DNA of 64,000 bases from Sorangium cellulosum So0157-2 (GTDB lineage Bacteria > Myxococcota_A > Polyangia > Polyangiales > Polyangiaceae): the NCBI RefSeq assembly GCF_000418325.1, contig NC_021658.1, forward strand, positions 11,236,001 to 11,300,000, in the 5' to 3' direction. This document shows positions 25,509 through 41,960 of this stretch, piece by piece. Positions within the stretch are counted from its first letter, which is position 1, and the number at the start of each line of letters is the position of its first letter. The position numbers and the translations under genes were made by a program. The notes under the pieces were generated by a model, which searched no databases, had not been told where the DNA came from, and worked only from the letters and a program-made list of their open reading frames with translations.

Positions 25509-26588
25509 TCACGGATTGTAGTCAGGATTGTAGTCGCAGAAGCAAACTGACCATTCATTCGCCGGGGGGGTCCACCAGAACCCCGTCCAGCTCGACTCGG
25601 TCCAGGGGACGTTCCTCCAGATGTCGCACACCTGCGGGCACACCTGCGTCGCGTGATGCTGGTCCCAGATCGGCCCAGCTTTCTTCTGGACGGCGCCGTC
25701 GGCGGGTATCTTGATCTGAGCCGAGGTATACCCAGGGGCATCCCAGGCCTCGCTCAGGCGACCTTCCTTGAACTCGCACGTCGTGCCGAAGTGAACGAAG
25801 GAGCTGCAGTCAGGGTCGCTCAGGCAGGAGAGCGCGCACCCCTCGAGGTCGAGCCCGAGCTGGGTCTTCCAGGGCGCTCCGGCGAAGAGCTGCCCCTGGC
25901 CGACGTAGAACAGATCAGATGGAGTCTCTTCGAAATAGGCACTGTGCTCAGCGCTGAACAGGTAGGGGTAGTCGAGGTGGTTCAGCCGGTTGTGCGGGTA
26001 GTAGTCGCCATTGCACATGATGTTTTTCGTAGGCCATAGCGACGGGCAGTCGGAATGCGGCATGCCGAACGTATGCCCGAGCTCGTGACCGATGCTTCCG
26101 ATTCTGCCCAGGTCCCCCTGCTCGGCTCCATCGATGATCCACTTGGGCATGACGGCTGCGCCGAAGTTGGCGGCCGCCCCGTTGCCGTTCACGCTCGAGA
26201 TGTCGGCCTCCAGGAAGATGATGTACTTGTGGTTGGCGTCCCCCGTGCAGGCGTCAGGGTACACGTCCCTGGCCGCGTTGCAGGCGTTTCCGAGCCAGTA
26301 CCACTCTGCCAGGCCGCCGTGAAAGCCGTCGGGGTTGGTCAGGAACCAGCTCGTGTCATGATGGCTTTGAACCGTCACGACGTCGTCCGTGGTCATCGTG
26401 GCGCCGTAGTTCTGCCATGTCTGACGGTTGTGCTCGACGGCGTTCGCGACGAGAGCGGCGCGGTCACTTCGCTGCGCGTCGCTCGGCACGACGTAGAGGA
26501 CACGAACACTCTTTGTGCTCGCTTGGGCACTCGCCGTGGCGGCGAGAAGCGTGGCTCCGAACATGGCGAAGGCGAATGTATTTCTCAT
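25509..26588 (-). CDS. Secreted zinc metalloprotease with PAN-like and MVL lectin domains
   Basis: The ATG at 26588 follows GGAG and starts a 359-aa protein with a signal peptide ending near ASAQA (residue 22). The catalytic region holds the metzincin zinc motif HELGHTFGMPH at 168-178 (ligands His168, His172, His178) and a Met-turn-like NIMCN at 189-193. Residues 248-275 contain a small cysteine-rich region resembling a PAN/Apple module (Cys251, 255, 261, 271). Residues 306-353 match the mannan-binding MVL-type repeat (PIWDQHHATQVCPQVC then WTGFWWTPP and a final CFCDY). The combination suggests an exported protease that targets glycosylated or cell-wall substrates, fitting a predatory lifestyle. 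The order is unusual. Confidence 0.8.
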   Translation of the reverse strand: MRNTFAFAMFGATLLAATASAQASTKSVRVLYVVPSDAQRSDRAALVANAVEHNRQTWQNYGATMTTDDVVTVQSHHDTSWFLTNPDGFHGGLAEWYWLGNACNAARDVYPDACTGDANHKYIIFLEADISSVNGNGAAANFGAAVMPKWIIDGAEQGDLGRIGSIGHELGHTFGMPHSDCPSLWPTKNIMCNGDYYPHNRLNHLDYPYLFSAEHSAYFEETPSDLFYVGQGQLFAGAPWKTQLGLDLEGCALSCLSDPDCSSFVHFGTTCEFKEGRLSEAWDAPGYTSAQIKIPADGAVQKKAGPIWDQHHATQVCPQVCDIWRNVPWTESSWTGFWWTPPANEWSVCFCDYNPDYNP

Positions 26589-26856
26589 GGTGTCTCCTTT
26601 ACGAGGCGTGTGATCTCGCACGATGTGAGGGCTCGCGTGGGCAATCACGGCTGGCCGAGAGGCGAGAGCTTCCATCGTCATTGCTTGGCGCTGCCTGGCG
26701 CTGTCCAACGGTGTTCAACGCTGTTCAAATCCATTTCAGCGACGTTTCTGTCTAGCGGATCGTATTCAGCGACCGCCGTGCGCAGGTAGTTGTTGCCAGG
26801 GTAGTTCTCGGCGGCTTGCGTGTGCGAAGTGCCCCACCACCAGGCGAGGCCGGCGC

Positions 26857-27093
26857 TCACGAGGCCTCCGCCGGACTGCATGAAGGCGCCGCGCTCGCGG
26901 CGTCCGAGCTATCTGATCCTGTCGCATCGTGGGCGGGCGAGCACGCGAGCGGCGCCGACGCGAGGAGGGCGGCGGTGGCGAGGAAGGAGGCGAAGCGAGG
27001 GCGAGCAGGTCGTGAAGGCGTGCCCATCGGTACCCAGCGAGGAGAACGCGGCGCGCGGGTGATTGCGTCGTTCTTGATGCTCTTCGATTGCAT
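26857..27093 (-). CDS. Short lipoprotein, copy near a duplicated segment
   Basis: The ATG at 27093 starts a 78-residue frame. A basic N-terminus leads to ASFLATAALLASAPLAC, a lipobox-like signal, then a Ser/Asp-rich tail. The real protein could be longer if a frameshift lies near 26860, because another frame continues with protein-like sequence (AGLAWWWGTSHTQAAENY). A truncated copy of the same 5' region is at 27655-27806. Confidence 0.45.
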   Translation of the reverse strand: MQSKSIKNDAITRAPRSPRWVPMGTPSRPARPRFASFLATAALLASAPLACSPAHDATGSDSSDAASAAPSCSPAEAS

Positions 27094-27257
27094 GATGCTT
27101 CTCGTTGTTTTTCTCGGCGATTTCGCCGATTCGTCTACAGCGCTCCCCCCCGCGGTGTGGCCAGATCCCTCCCCTCGGGAGGAGGACCGGGGCCCACATC
27201 GCTCTGCCCACGTGAAGGTCACTGCGACGTGGACGGAGTCTCAAAAATAGTTTGGCG
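26943..27257 (-). repeat. Direct repeat, copy 1 (lipoprotein 5' region)
   Basis: About 315 bp nearly identical to 27657-27971. It covers the start of the small lipoprotein gene plus its upstream region, including the CGGCGATTTCGCCG hairpin at 27116-27129. It belongs to a larger duplication that also copied the end of the sigma factor gene. Confidence 0.8.
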
Positions 27258-27391
27258 AGGGCATGGCTACCCCGACGGCCGCAAACGTCCTTCGCGCGCG
27301 CGGGGCTAGCTTTTGTCTCCCGAGACAAGGCGGCACCCCACGTGCGCTACGCGAAGCGCAGCCCTCCCGCCGTACGTTTGCGAAAGGAGCT

Positions 27392-27612
27392 CTATTCGCG
27401 GAGGAGCGAGGCGACGCTCACGTCGAGCCGGCCCTGGATCAGCCTGGCCAGGCTCGCGTACTGCGACTCGGTGAGACCGAGCTTGGCGACGAGCTCTGCG
27501 CGCGTGAGCTCGCGCAGCGCCTCGCGCGCGCCCGCAAGCCAACGCGCCGCCGTGGCTCGCCCGACTTGGTAATGCGCGCCAAGGACGTCGATGCTCAGGC
27601 CGTCGCCCCGCG
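27392..27612 (-). pseudogene. Duplicated 3' fragment of the sigma factor gene
   Basis: Matches the last 73 codons of the sigma factor at 27979-28794 with a few changes: GLSIDVLGAHYQVGRATAAR, then AELVAKLGLTESQYASLARL and the shared C-terminus SVASLLRE. It lacks the N-terminal regions. Confidence 0.85.
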
Positions 27613-27654
27613 GCGTCCGAGCCATCTGCCCCTCTCGGATCGCCCGGGGGCGCG

Positions 27655-27806
27655 CACGCGAGGGGCGCCGACGCGAGGAGGGCGGCGGTGGCGAGGAAGG
27701 AGGCGAAGCGAGGGCGAGCAGGTCGTGAAGGCGTGCCCATCGGTACCCAGCGAGGAGAACGCGGCGCGCGGGTGATTGCGTCGTTCTTGATGCTCTTCGA
27801 TTGCAT
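27655..27806 (-). pseudogene. Truncated copy of the small lipoprotein gene
   Basis: Same start and signal peptide as the 26857-27093 gene (ending ASAPLAC), but after a few residues it runs into the duplicated sigma fragment. It marks the other half of the direct repeat 27657-27971. Confidence 0.7.
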
Positions 27807-27971
27807 GATGCTTCTCGTTGTTTTTCTCGGCGATTTCGCCGATTCGTCTACAGCGCTCCCCCCCGCGGTGTGGCCAGATCCCTCCCCTCGGGAGGAGGAC
27901 CGGGGCCCACATCGCTCTGCCCACGTGAAGGTCACTGCGACGTGGACGGAGTCTCAAAAATAGTCTGGCGA
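27657..27971 (-). repeat. Direct repeat, copy 2 (lipoprotein 5' region)
   Basis: Second copy of the 315-bp repeat, offset 714 bp from copy 1, while the sigma 3' fragment is offset 583 bp. The 131-bp difference is an insertion at 27258-27391 or a deletion between the two sigma-lipoprotein boundaries. Confidence 0.8.
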
Positions 27972-27978
27972 GGTGTGC

Positions 27979-28794
27979 CTACTCGCGGAGGAGCGAGGCG
28001 ACGCTCACGTCGAGCCGGCCCCGGATCAACCTGGCCAGGCTCGCGTACTGCGACTCGGTGAGGCCGAGCTTGGCGACGAGCTCCGCGCGCGTGCCCTCGC
28101 GCAGCGCCTCGCGCGCGGCCGCAAGCCAGCGCGCCGCCGTGGCGCGCCCGACCTGGTAATGCGCGCCCAGGACGTCGATGCTCAGGCCGTCGAGCAGGTG
28201 GAGGCGAAGCAGCGCGCGTTGCTTCGGCGAGAGGCGCCCCATCGCGACGCGCACGGCCTCTTCGAACTCGGCCTTGTAGCGCGCCTCGAGGTAGGCGGCC
28301 TCTACGTCGACGGAGGCGGCGATCTCCCGCTCCTCGTCGAGCGGGGTGCTCGCCATGTCCGCCTTGCGCCGCCGCAGGTTGATCGCGGTGCGTACCGCGA
28401 TCACGCGCAGGAAAGTCCGGAGCGGCGCGCGCCCCGCGTACCCGGCAATCTTCGGCGTGGCCGAGGGCGGCGCGCTGAAGAGGCCCTCGAGGACCACCTG
28501 CCGGAGGTCGTCGGCGAAGGCGGGCGACGGCTCGACGCGGGCCGCCACGCGCGCGATCACCCCGGAGAACTCCCGCTCGAACGCGGCGTGCGCACCCGGT
28601 ACCCCGAGGACGCAGGCGCACGCCAGGTAGACGTCCGCCGCGAGCGACGGAGGCGGCAGCGCGCCGCCCGCGGCCGAGCAACGCTCGCCGAGGTAGCGCG
28701 CCAGCGCGGTCGCCTCGACGGCGATGGCCGGGAAGGCCGCCTGCCCCGCCTCGAAGAGCGCCGCGATCGTCGCGCCGGGATCGGCCTCGGGCAT
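27979..28794 (-). CDS. Sigma-70-family RNA polymerase sigma factor
   Basis: The ATG at 28794 (a GTG sits just before it) starts a 271-aa protein. The N-terminal half has LRQVVLEGLFSAPPSATPKI and APLRTFLRVIAVRTAINLRR, a region-2-like core. The C-terminal region 4 has RLSPKQRALLRLHLLDGLSI followed by the HTH VLGAHYQVGRATAARWLAAA. It has the form of a myxobacterial sigma-70 protein of ECF size but with a longer helical N-terminus. It is divergent from a kinase whose N-terminus carries an anti-sigma-like zinc motif, which may indicate a regulatory link. Confidence 0.8.
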   Translation of the reverse strand: MPEADPGATIAALFEAGQAAFPAIAVEATALARYLGERCSAAGGALPPPSLAADVYLACACVLGVPGAHAAFEREFSGVIARVAARVEPSPAFADDLRQVVLEGLFSAPPSATPKIAGYAGRAPLRTFLRVIAVRTAINLRRRKADMASTPLDEEREIAASVDVEAAYLEARYKAEFEEAVRVAMGRLSPKQRALLRLHLLDGLSIDVLGAHYQVGRATAARWLAAAREALREGTRAELVAKLGLTESQYASLARLIRGRLDVSVASLLRE

Positions 28795-28870
28795 CACCCC
28801 GCCCCCGCCGAGGCCCGCCGCGAACGCAGAGGAGAGACCGCTCGCTCGATCCACCTGCGGAGCATGGCTG

Positions 28871-33991
<5,121 letters not shown>

Positions 33992-33999
33992 TGGTCCGT

Positions 34000-34247
34000 G
34001 ACCACCGACGTCGGCGCTGGCTTGCGGGCGCGCGCGCGTCGGCCTCGCCTGGGCTCCCCGGGACGTCGACTGCCATATGCCCCGACGTCATGATGCCGCC
34101 CTTGTCGGGCAGGAAGGTGTTGCCGAGGTAGTAGTCCTCGTCCCCGGGGAACTGCGTGCGCGTCTCGGAGACGATATCGCTCGACAGGTTGATGAGCACG
34201 CAGCTCGACGCGGCGTCCCAGGTCGGCCGCGAAAAGGCCACCGGCAT
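34000..34247 (-). CDS. Unrecognised short frame, possible gene fragment
   Basis: The minus strand from about 34247 encodes CVLINLSSDIVSETRTQFPG then DEDYYLGNTFLPDKGG before turning into low-complexity sequence. The first 60 residues look like part of a folded extracellular protein, but no family is recognised and no ribosome-binding site was found. It may be the leftover of a disrupted gene. Confidence 0.3.
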
Positions 34248-34779
34248 CGGGCGCGGCGCAGTGCGGCTTGTCGTCCGCTGTCGTCCGCGAGTGTCAGCAG
34301 GGTACAGAACTACGTAGGATGCCTGCCGCTTGGTGCTACGTCGGGGTAATCCCAGGCGTTTCAGGCGTGGAAGACCTGGCTAATCGCATTAGGCCCGTTC
34401 TGTCAATGAGCTCGTCCAGTCGGACTCCACCAGTCAGGGACGGCTCCGAGAATCGCAGGCGAGCCGCCCACCGCAGCTCGCGAGTGGAGCAGGCGGCACG
34501 CGCCCGGGCCACCGCTTCCAGGCGACGTCGAAGACCACTGGGTCTCCGGCTGCGTGCAGACCCAGACGATGCTCCGCTGTTCGGCCTGGCCTCGATCGAT
34601 GCCCCGGTGTATACCACCTCTACCCGGTCTGGATGGAGCACGCCGATGCTGGCGCGCCGACTGCTCCTGGCGAAACGTGGGGATCGGTTCGTCGCAAGAG
34701 AACACGCTGCAACGAAAAGCGGAGTTCATGTCGCTCTCCCTGGCACGACGAATAGATTTTCCGAAACGGAGATGCGTTG
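34248..34779. other. Element-end repeat and noncoding DNA before the lipoprotein
   Basis: The first half includes the repeat shared with 5331-5480; the second half has no supported gene. It probably also carries the promoter for the lipoprotein at 34780. Confidence 0.4.
34295..34455 (+). repeat. Element-end repeat, copy 2
   Basis: Matches the minus strand of 5331-5480, sharing GTAGGATGCC, CCGCTTGGTG, AGGCCCGTTCTGTC and the GGCTCCGAGAAT end. No transposase is next to it in this place, so it may be a solo end. Confidence 0.65.
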
Positions 34780-35577
34780 ATGAGCTCGATGATGGCGTGG
34801 AGAGTGCTACTCCTTTCGATGAGTCTCGTGGGCAGCGCGGCTTGCAACGAGATCACGGGTGTGGGCCGCCTCGACTTCGACGGCGATCCCGCCGCGGCGG
34901 CCGGCGGGGGCGGTGAGCCGGATCCGGGCGCCGGCGAGGGCGGAGGCGCCGGCGAGGGCGACGGAGGCGCCGGTGGAAATACCGGCGGCGCCGGTGGTAC
35001 GCCCTTTTGCGTTGCCTCTCCCGCGGACGACTTCGACGGCGACACGCTCGCGGAGCACTGGGAGCCGCTCAACGGCGTCCCCCCGGGCGCTCCGCAGGAC
35101 GGCGAGCTCGTCTTCGAGCTGTCGGACCCCGAGCCCGGACAGCACACGTCGGTCATCTCGAAGGCCAGGTACGACCTGACAGGCTGCCACATCGCCATCG
35201 AGGTCGTCTCGGGCTTCAACCCCGGCTCGAACGCGTACGCGCACGTCTCGGCGGTCACCGAGGACGCTCAGTACATCGAGATGGGGTTCGCCGGGACGCA
35301 GCTCGATATCAAGCTCGGCACGGGGCCGTCACCCCCCATCCTCACGTCGGTCGACTACGATCCTACGGCACCGCTGTTCGTCGCGTTCGGCGAGTCGGAT
35401 GGCCGGCTCACCTGGGAAACTTTCCAGGACGGCTACGAGTGGACGGTGCAGCACGCCGAAGACAGCACGACCTCTGTCTCCTCGCTCCGCATCGTGATCG
35501 GCGCCGGCACGATCGACGCCGCCCCCACGGAGCCGCCCGGGGTCGCGCGGTTCGACCACCTCAACGTCCTTCCGTGA
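34780..35577 (+). CDS. Secreted lipoprotein with a Gly-rich linker
   Basis: ACGGAGA precedes the ATG at 34780; a TTG one codon earlier is less likely. The 265-aa protein has a signal ending GSAAC (lipid Cys near residue 22), a low-complexity Gly/Glu/Ala linker (about residues 37-73), and a C-terminal beta-rich domain starting FCVASPADDFDGDTLAEHWE. The DFDGDTLAEHWE motif and later Gly-rich strands resemble concanavalin-like laminin-G/DUF1349-type folds found in myxobacterial surface proteins. Function unknown. Confidence 0.75.
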   Translation: MSSMMAWRVLLLSMSLVGSAACNEITGVGRLDFDGDPAAAAGGGGEPDPGAGEGGGAGEGDGGAGGNTGGAGGTPFCVASPADDFDGDTLAEHWEPLNGVPPGAPQDGELVFELSDPEPGQHTSVISKARYDLTGCHIAIEVVSGFNPGSNAYAHVSAVTEDAQYIEMGFAGTQLDIKLGTGPSPPILTSVDYDPTAPLFVAFGESDGRLTWETFQDGYEWTVQHAEDSTTSVSSLRIVIGAGTIDAAPTEPPGVARFDHLNVLP

Positions 35578-35885
35578 GCCGTGCGGCCGCGGGACCTCCG
35601 CGCAGCGCCGCGGCCTCTTCGTCGTTGCCTCTGCTCGACGCCGTTCACCGCACGAGGCGGTCGAGATACCCGGTCAGCACCTTGGAGATGCCTGAGCGCC
35701 CGCCCGTCGCGGCGGCCGCTGCGCGGGGCAGGCTCCGCACACCGTCCTCCCGGTGCACAGGTGTCTTCCCGTAAATCGAGGATGCTGGACCGCCGCTCGT
35801 GGTTCCGTGCGGGAAGCGGTGTGTTGCCGGGGCGCGGACTGCTCTGCGCCCGCGGGGCCTGTCAGTCTGGACGGGTCGGCAGGCC

Positions 35886-36092
35886 TCCGGTGGCGCGTGC
35901 TGTTCGGTCTCATGCTCTTCGTCTTCGGGCTCAACGGCTTTCTGGGCTTCATCCCGCCCCCCGCGGTGCCGGAGCGCGCGGCGGCGTTCCTGGATGCCCT
36001 GACGGCGATGGGATACATGGTGCCGCTCATCAAGGGCGTGGAGGTCGCCGCCGGGGCGCTGTTGCTCGCGAACCGCTGCGTCCCGCTCGCAC
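35886..36092 (+). pseudogene. DoxX-like membrane protein fragment fused to transposase
   Basis: A plus-strand frame encodes two hydrophobic helices (WRVLFGLMLFVFGLNGFLGF and PLIKGVEVAAGALLLANRC) in the arrangement of the DoxX family, then passes straight into the IS91 transposase zinc region at 36090. The DoxX C-terminal half is gone. The joined frame continues to 36232, but that is a chimera. Confidence 0.65.
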
Positions 36093-36206
36093 TGGTGGCC
36101 TTCAGCTGTAAAGGACGCGGTTTCTGCCCGTCGTGTCTGGGCCGACGCATGTGTGCCACGGCGGCGAAGCTGATCGAGGACGTCCTGCCCGAGGTGGCGC
36201 ACCGTC
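36090..36206 (+). pseudogene. IS91-family transposase fragment
   Basis: Matches 6884-7000 of the larger transposase: VAFSCKGRGFCPSCLGRRM, then the LIEDVLPEVAHR helix. It lies between the DoxX piece and the Rhs piece, with sharp junctions on both sides. Confidence 0.8.
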
Positions 36207-36560
36207 GCCGAGCGGATCGACGACCGTTGTGACCCGCCCTGCCGCGTCGCGCTCGAAGCGCGTCATCGCGCCCATGGCGTCCCGAAAAGCGACGATGTTC
36301 CCCAGGGCGTCATACTCATGCAAGAGCACGCCCGCGCCCCATGTCGACTTGTCCACCTTGCCGTGCTTGTTGCCGAAAAAGCGCCGGACACGGAGCGAGT
36401 CCGCGACTTCGGAGTAGCCGTCTCCCGAGAACTCCAGCTTGCAATGGAATATGCCACGCGCTCGCGTCACGCCGTCCGCGAGGAACACAGGCACCCCGGC
36501 CGCGAGGCTTGGGTCCTCCTGAGCGGGGTATTCACCCCAGGTCTCGATGCAGCGCCGCAT
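36207..36560 (-). pseudogene. Rhs/YD-repeat fragment
   Basis: The minus strand reads CKLEFSGDGYSEVADSLRVR, then LLHEYDALGNIVAFRDAMGA, then MTRFERDAAGRVTTVVDPLG, clear YD-repeat motifs (Y-D-x(2)-G and R-D-A-x-G). It is truncated at both ends by IS91-like sequence and terminus copy D. It may derive from a relative of the Rhs gene at the right end of the window. Confidence 0.75.
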
Positions 36561-36621
36561 TCACTCCACAGTCTGCGGCGACAGGAACAGGGTGGGCCGC
36601 CGGTGCCGGCGCTCGATCAGC

Positions 36622-36790
36622 GCGTAGGTAAAAGAAGCCGGATCGCAACGCGAAGAAGTGTAGCGCAGCAACCCGAAAGGGTGGGACCGCGAGCGTCGTG
36701 ATGGCTCGGTCCTGGGTCGAAAGAGCGTGGTCCGGGCGGCGCCGCGCGCGCGAAGGGGCGCATCGGCGTGCCGTGGGCACACGTGTCCGT
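36622..36790 (-). mobile_element. IS91-like 3' terminus, copy D (inverted)
   Basis: The last 170 bp or so of the shared terminus, on the minus strand, ending at the TTTTACCTACGC boundary at 36622-36633. No transposase body is attached on its other side. Confidence 0.75.
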
Positions 36791-36829
36791 CGACGCGAGC
36801 GGCGGGCTCGACGTTTGGCCCAAGCTCGC

Positions 36830-37108
36830 TCACCCCTCCGGTGCCGCCGGCACCCCGAGCAGCCGACCGATCGCTTCGTGAACGACCCGGGCAGCCACCT
36901 CATCCCCGAGGGCGACGGCGTGGCTCAGGGTGCTGGCGAGCGAGGCGACCACGGCCGCCCGAAGCGACGCCTCGGTCACGGGGAGCTCCCCAAGCCCAGG
37001 GCTTGGCCATTGGGCCCGGGTTGGGCCCATGCCTCCCGAGGAGGTGCGATCCGTCGTCACGCCCTCCCCAAATCCCCGGGGATGCGACGGATCGCGACGG
37101 TTCGCCAC
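36830..37108 (-). repeat. Repeated short coding segment, copy 2
   Basis: An open minus-strand frame ends with LRAAVVASLASTLSHAVALG and ARVVHEAIGRLLGVPA, closely similar to 4797-4985, and the flanking bases (GAGCGGCGGGCTCGACGTT) also match. An ATG at 37108 would give a 92-aa protein. It may be a conserved passenger of the same element; function unknown. Confidence 0.5.
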
Positions 37109-37198
37109 CGCGGAACAGTCCCGCCAGGGATTGCTGACCCGCGGAACTAACAGGAGCTGTACGAAAACATCGTCAATCGGTGGATTCGGTAAGTCGAT

Positions 37199-37220
37199 CG
37201 AGCGAGCGAGCGAGCGAGCG
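37199..37220 (+). repeat. Short GAGC microsatellite
   Basis: About five copies of the AGCG tetranucleotide (37201-37220) in a noncoding stretch. No gene reading frame contains it convincingly. Confidence 0.6.
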
Positions 37221-37225
37221 GCATC

Positions 37226-37670
37226 CCCGGCGCGTTTCAGCTCGACCCCCTCGCCGCCGCTCTGAAGGACTACGCCTTCTCTGGGTGGGCGCAGCGGTGC
37301 GTTGGCTCACGGACGAATGGCGGCGCTCCCCGGCGCGTGATGCGCGCTCCGAGAACGGGGCTCGTCCTCCTCGCCCGCGGCGGCAGCGAGCACGGCCGGC
37401 TCCTCGGGACCGTGACCGTCACCGCCAGATGGACACCCACCGCACGCTGGCCTTGCTGCGGGTCGCTCGCCTCTGGTACGGTCCAAACATCGCGGTGCGG
37501 GGACGGAACGGAGACAAGCACGGCGTCGAGGGGGCGCTCGGTCGCCCGTACCTTCTGCGGGCGCGCGCGTCGCGCGCCGTCGGAGCGCGCCGGGGCGGTG
37601 CGCTCTCCGCCGCGCTCCACGACAGGCCGACTCGCCCCCACGCGGCCCGCGCCCCGGTCGTGAGCGGCTG
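37226..37670. other. Noncoding, probable promoter region of the solute-binding gene
   Basis: No supported gene lies here; it precedes the ABC solute-binding lipoprotein. Confidence 0.45.
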
Positions 37671-39101
37671 ATGCACGCCGGGCTACGCAGACGGCTGTTC
37701 CTCGCCACGGCGGGCGCGCTGGGCGTCGGGCTCGCCGCTTACGGCGCGGCGTGCACGCGCGAGCCCGCGCCCGCGCCCCCCTCGGCGGCGACCGGCGACG
37801 ACAGCCGCACATTGCGGGTCTGGTGGGCGCAAGGCTTCCTCCCCGAGGAGAACGAGGCCATCCTCGCCATCCTCGATCGCTGGAAGCGCGCGGAGAACCG
37901 CGAGGCCGACGTGCGGTTCATGCCCGTGAACGAGATGGACGCCGAGCTGCTGAGGGCGCTCGACGAGGGGAAGCCGCCGGATCTCTTCCACAGCACCGTC
38001 GGCGATATGCGGATCATCCCGATCCTGGCCTGGCGAAACCAGCTCGCGGACGTGTCCGACCTCATCGAGCCGAGGAAGCACGAGTTCATCCCCACGGCGA
38101 TCGAGGCGTCTTACCTGAAGAACAAGGTGACGAAGCAGCGCGGCTGTTACGCCGTGCCGTTCGGCCAGCAGCTGAGCTACATCCACTACTGGCGCGATCA
38201 GCTGGCGATCGCCGGGCTCGGCGACCAGCCCATCCCGACCGGCTGGAGCGAGTACTGGCGGTTCTGGAAGGAGGCCCAGGACCGCCTCCGGGCGCAGGGG
38301 AGAGAGGGCGTCTACGGGCTCGGGCTGTCGGTCTCGCCCATGGACGTCGACTCGTTCAACACCTTCGAGCAGTTCCTCGAGGCGTACGGCGCCCGCATCG
38401 TGAGCCCGGACGGCGCGCTGCTCCTCGACGCGCTCGGCACGAGGGACAAGATCGTCGCCGTCCTCCGGGAGTACGCCGGGTTCTTCAACGACGGCTACGT
38501 CCCGAAGGACGCGGTGGAGTGGACGAGCGCGGGCAATAACATCGGCTTCCTCGAGGGACGGCTGCTGATGACCACCAACGGCAGCCTGTCGATCCCCCTC
38601 ACGCAAAAGCTCGATCCGAACGAGTACAACCTGGGCGCGAGGGAGCTCTATTACGACAAGATGGTCACCGCCGGCTGGCCGGACAGGCCGGGCGGCGGCC
38701 CGCTCCGGATGATCGTCGGCATCAAGCAGATCGTCACGTTCGAGCGCTCCAGGAACAAGGAGGCCGCGAAGAGCTTCCTCCGCTTCTTGCTGAGCCCGGA
38801 GAACATGAACCTGCTCCTCCGCGACGGCGGCAAGGGGCGTTATCTGCCGGTCACGACCAGGCTCCTGGAAGATCCGTACTGGAGCGATCCGGAGGATCCG
38901 CACCTCTCCGCGGCGCTCCGGATGGCGCTCGGGCCGACCCGCCCGGGCTACGAGGCGTACAGCGCCGCGTACACGGAGGTCCAGTTCCAGAACGTCTGGG
39001 CGAAGGCGCTCCTCAGCGTGCTGCAGAACAAGGCGTCTCCCGAGAGCGCGGCCGACTGGGCGATCGCGCACATCAAAGACACGTTCGAGAAGTGGGACTA
39101 A
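37671..39101 (+). CDS. ABC transporter solute-binding lipoprotein (family 1)
   Basis: A 476-aa protein. The signal has a twin-Arg-like start (GLRRRLFLATAGALGVG) and a lipobox ending AAC at Cys28. Mature features are those of extracellular solute-binding proteins for sugars: the opening strand TLRVWWAQGFLPEENEAI, the DLFHSTVGDM loop, the GNNIGFLEGRLLMTTNGSLS region and a C-terminal RSRNKEAAKSFLRFLLSPEN helix. It would deliver a solute, probably a sugar or oligosaccharide, to an ABC permease that is not encoded nearby. The genes that follow are on the other strand, so it stands alone. Confidence 0.85.
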   Translation: MHAGLRRRLFLATAGALGVGLAAYGAACTREPAPAPPSAATGDDSRTLRVWWAQGFLPEENEAILAILDRWKRAENREADVRFMPVNEMDAELLRALDEGKPPDLFHSTVGDMRIIPILAWRNQLADVSDLIEPRKHEFIPTAIEASYLKNKVTKQRGCYAVPFGQQLSYIHYWRDQLAIAGLGDQPIPTGWSEYWRFWKEAQDRLRAQGREGVYGLGLSVSPMDVDSFNTFEQFLEAYGARIVSPDGALLLDALGTRDKIVAVLREYAGFFNDGYVPKDAVEWTSAGNNIGFLEGRLLMTTNGSLSIPLTQKLDPNEYNLGARELYYDKMVTAGWPDRPGGGPLRMIVGIKQIVTFERSRNKEAAKSFLRFLLSPENMNLLLRDGGKGRYLPVTTRLLEDPYWSDPEDPHLSAALRMALGPTRPGYEAYSAAYTEVQFQNVWAKALLSVLQNKASPESAADWAIAHIKDTFEKWD

Positions 39102-39209
39102 CGTCGTCCGCGCTGCGCCCGCGAGCCCCGCGCAGGCGCCGCCGGGGTGAGCCGGCGCGCACGGGATCCCGCGCCGCGCGAGCGACGCGCGCGCGGCGGC
39201 TCCGCCCCA

Positions 39210-41909
<2,700 letters not shown>

Positions 41910-41960
41910 ACCGAGTCGCTCCTGGCCGGCGCGCGCGCCCGCGCCGTGAGGGCGCGTGGG

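Noticed and set aside
35753-36232. A 159-residue membrane-zinc protein
   Set aside because: It is a chimera of DoxX and transposase sequences with a sharp homology break at 36090.
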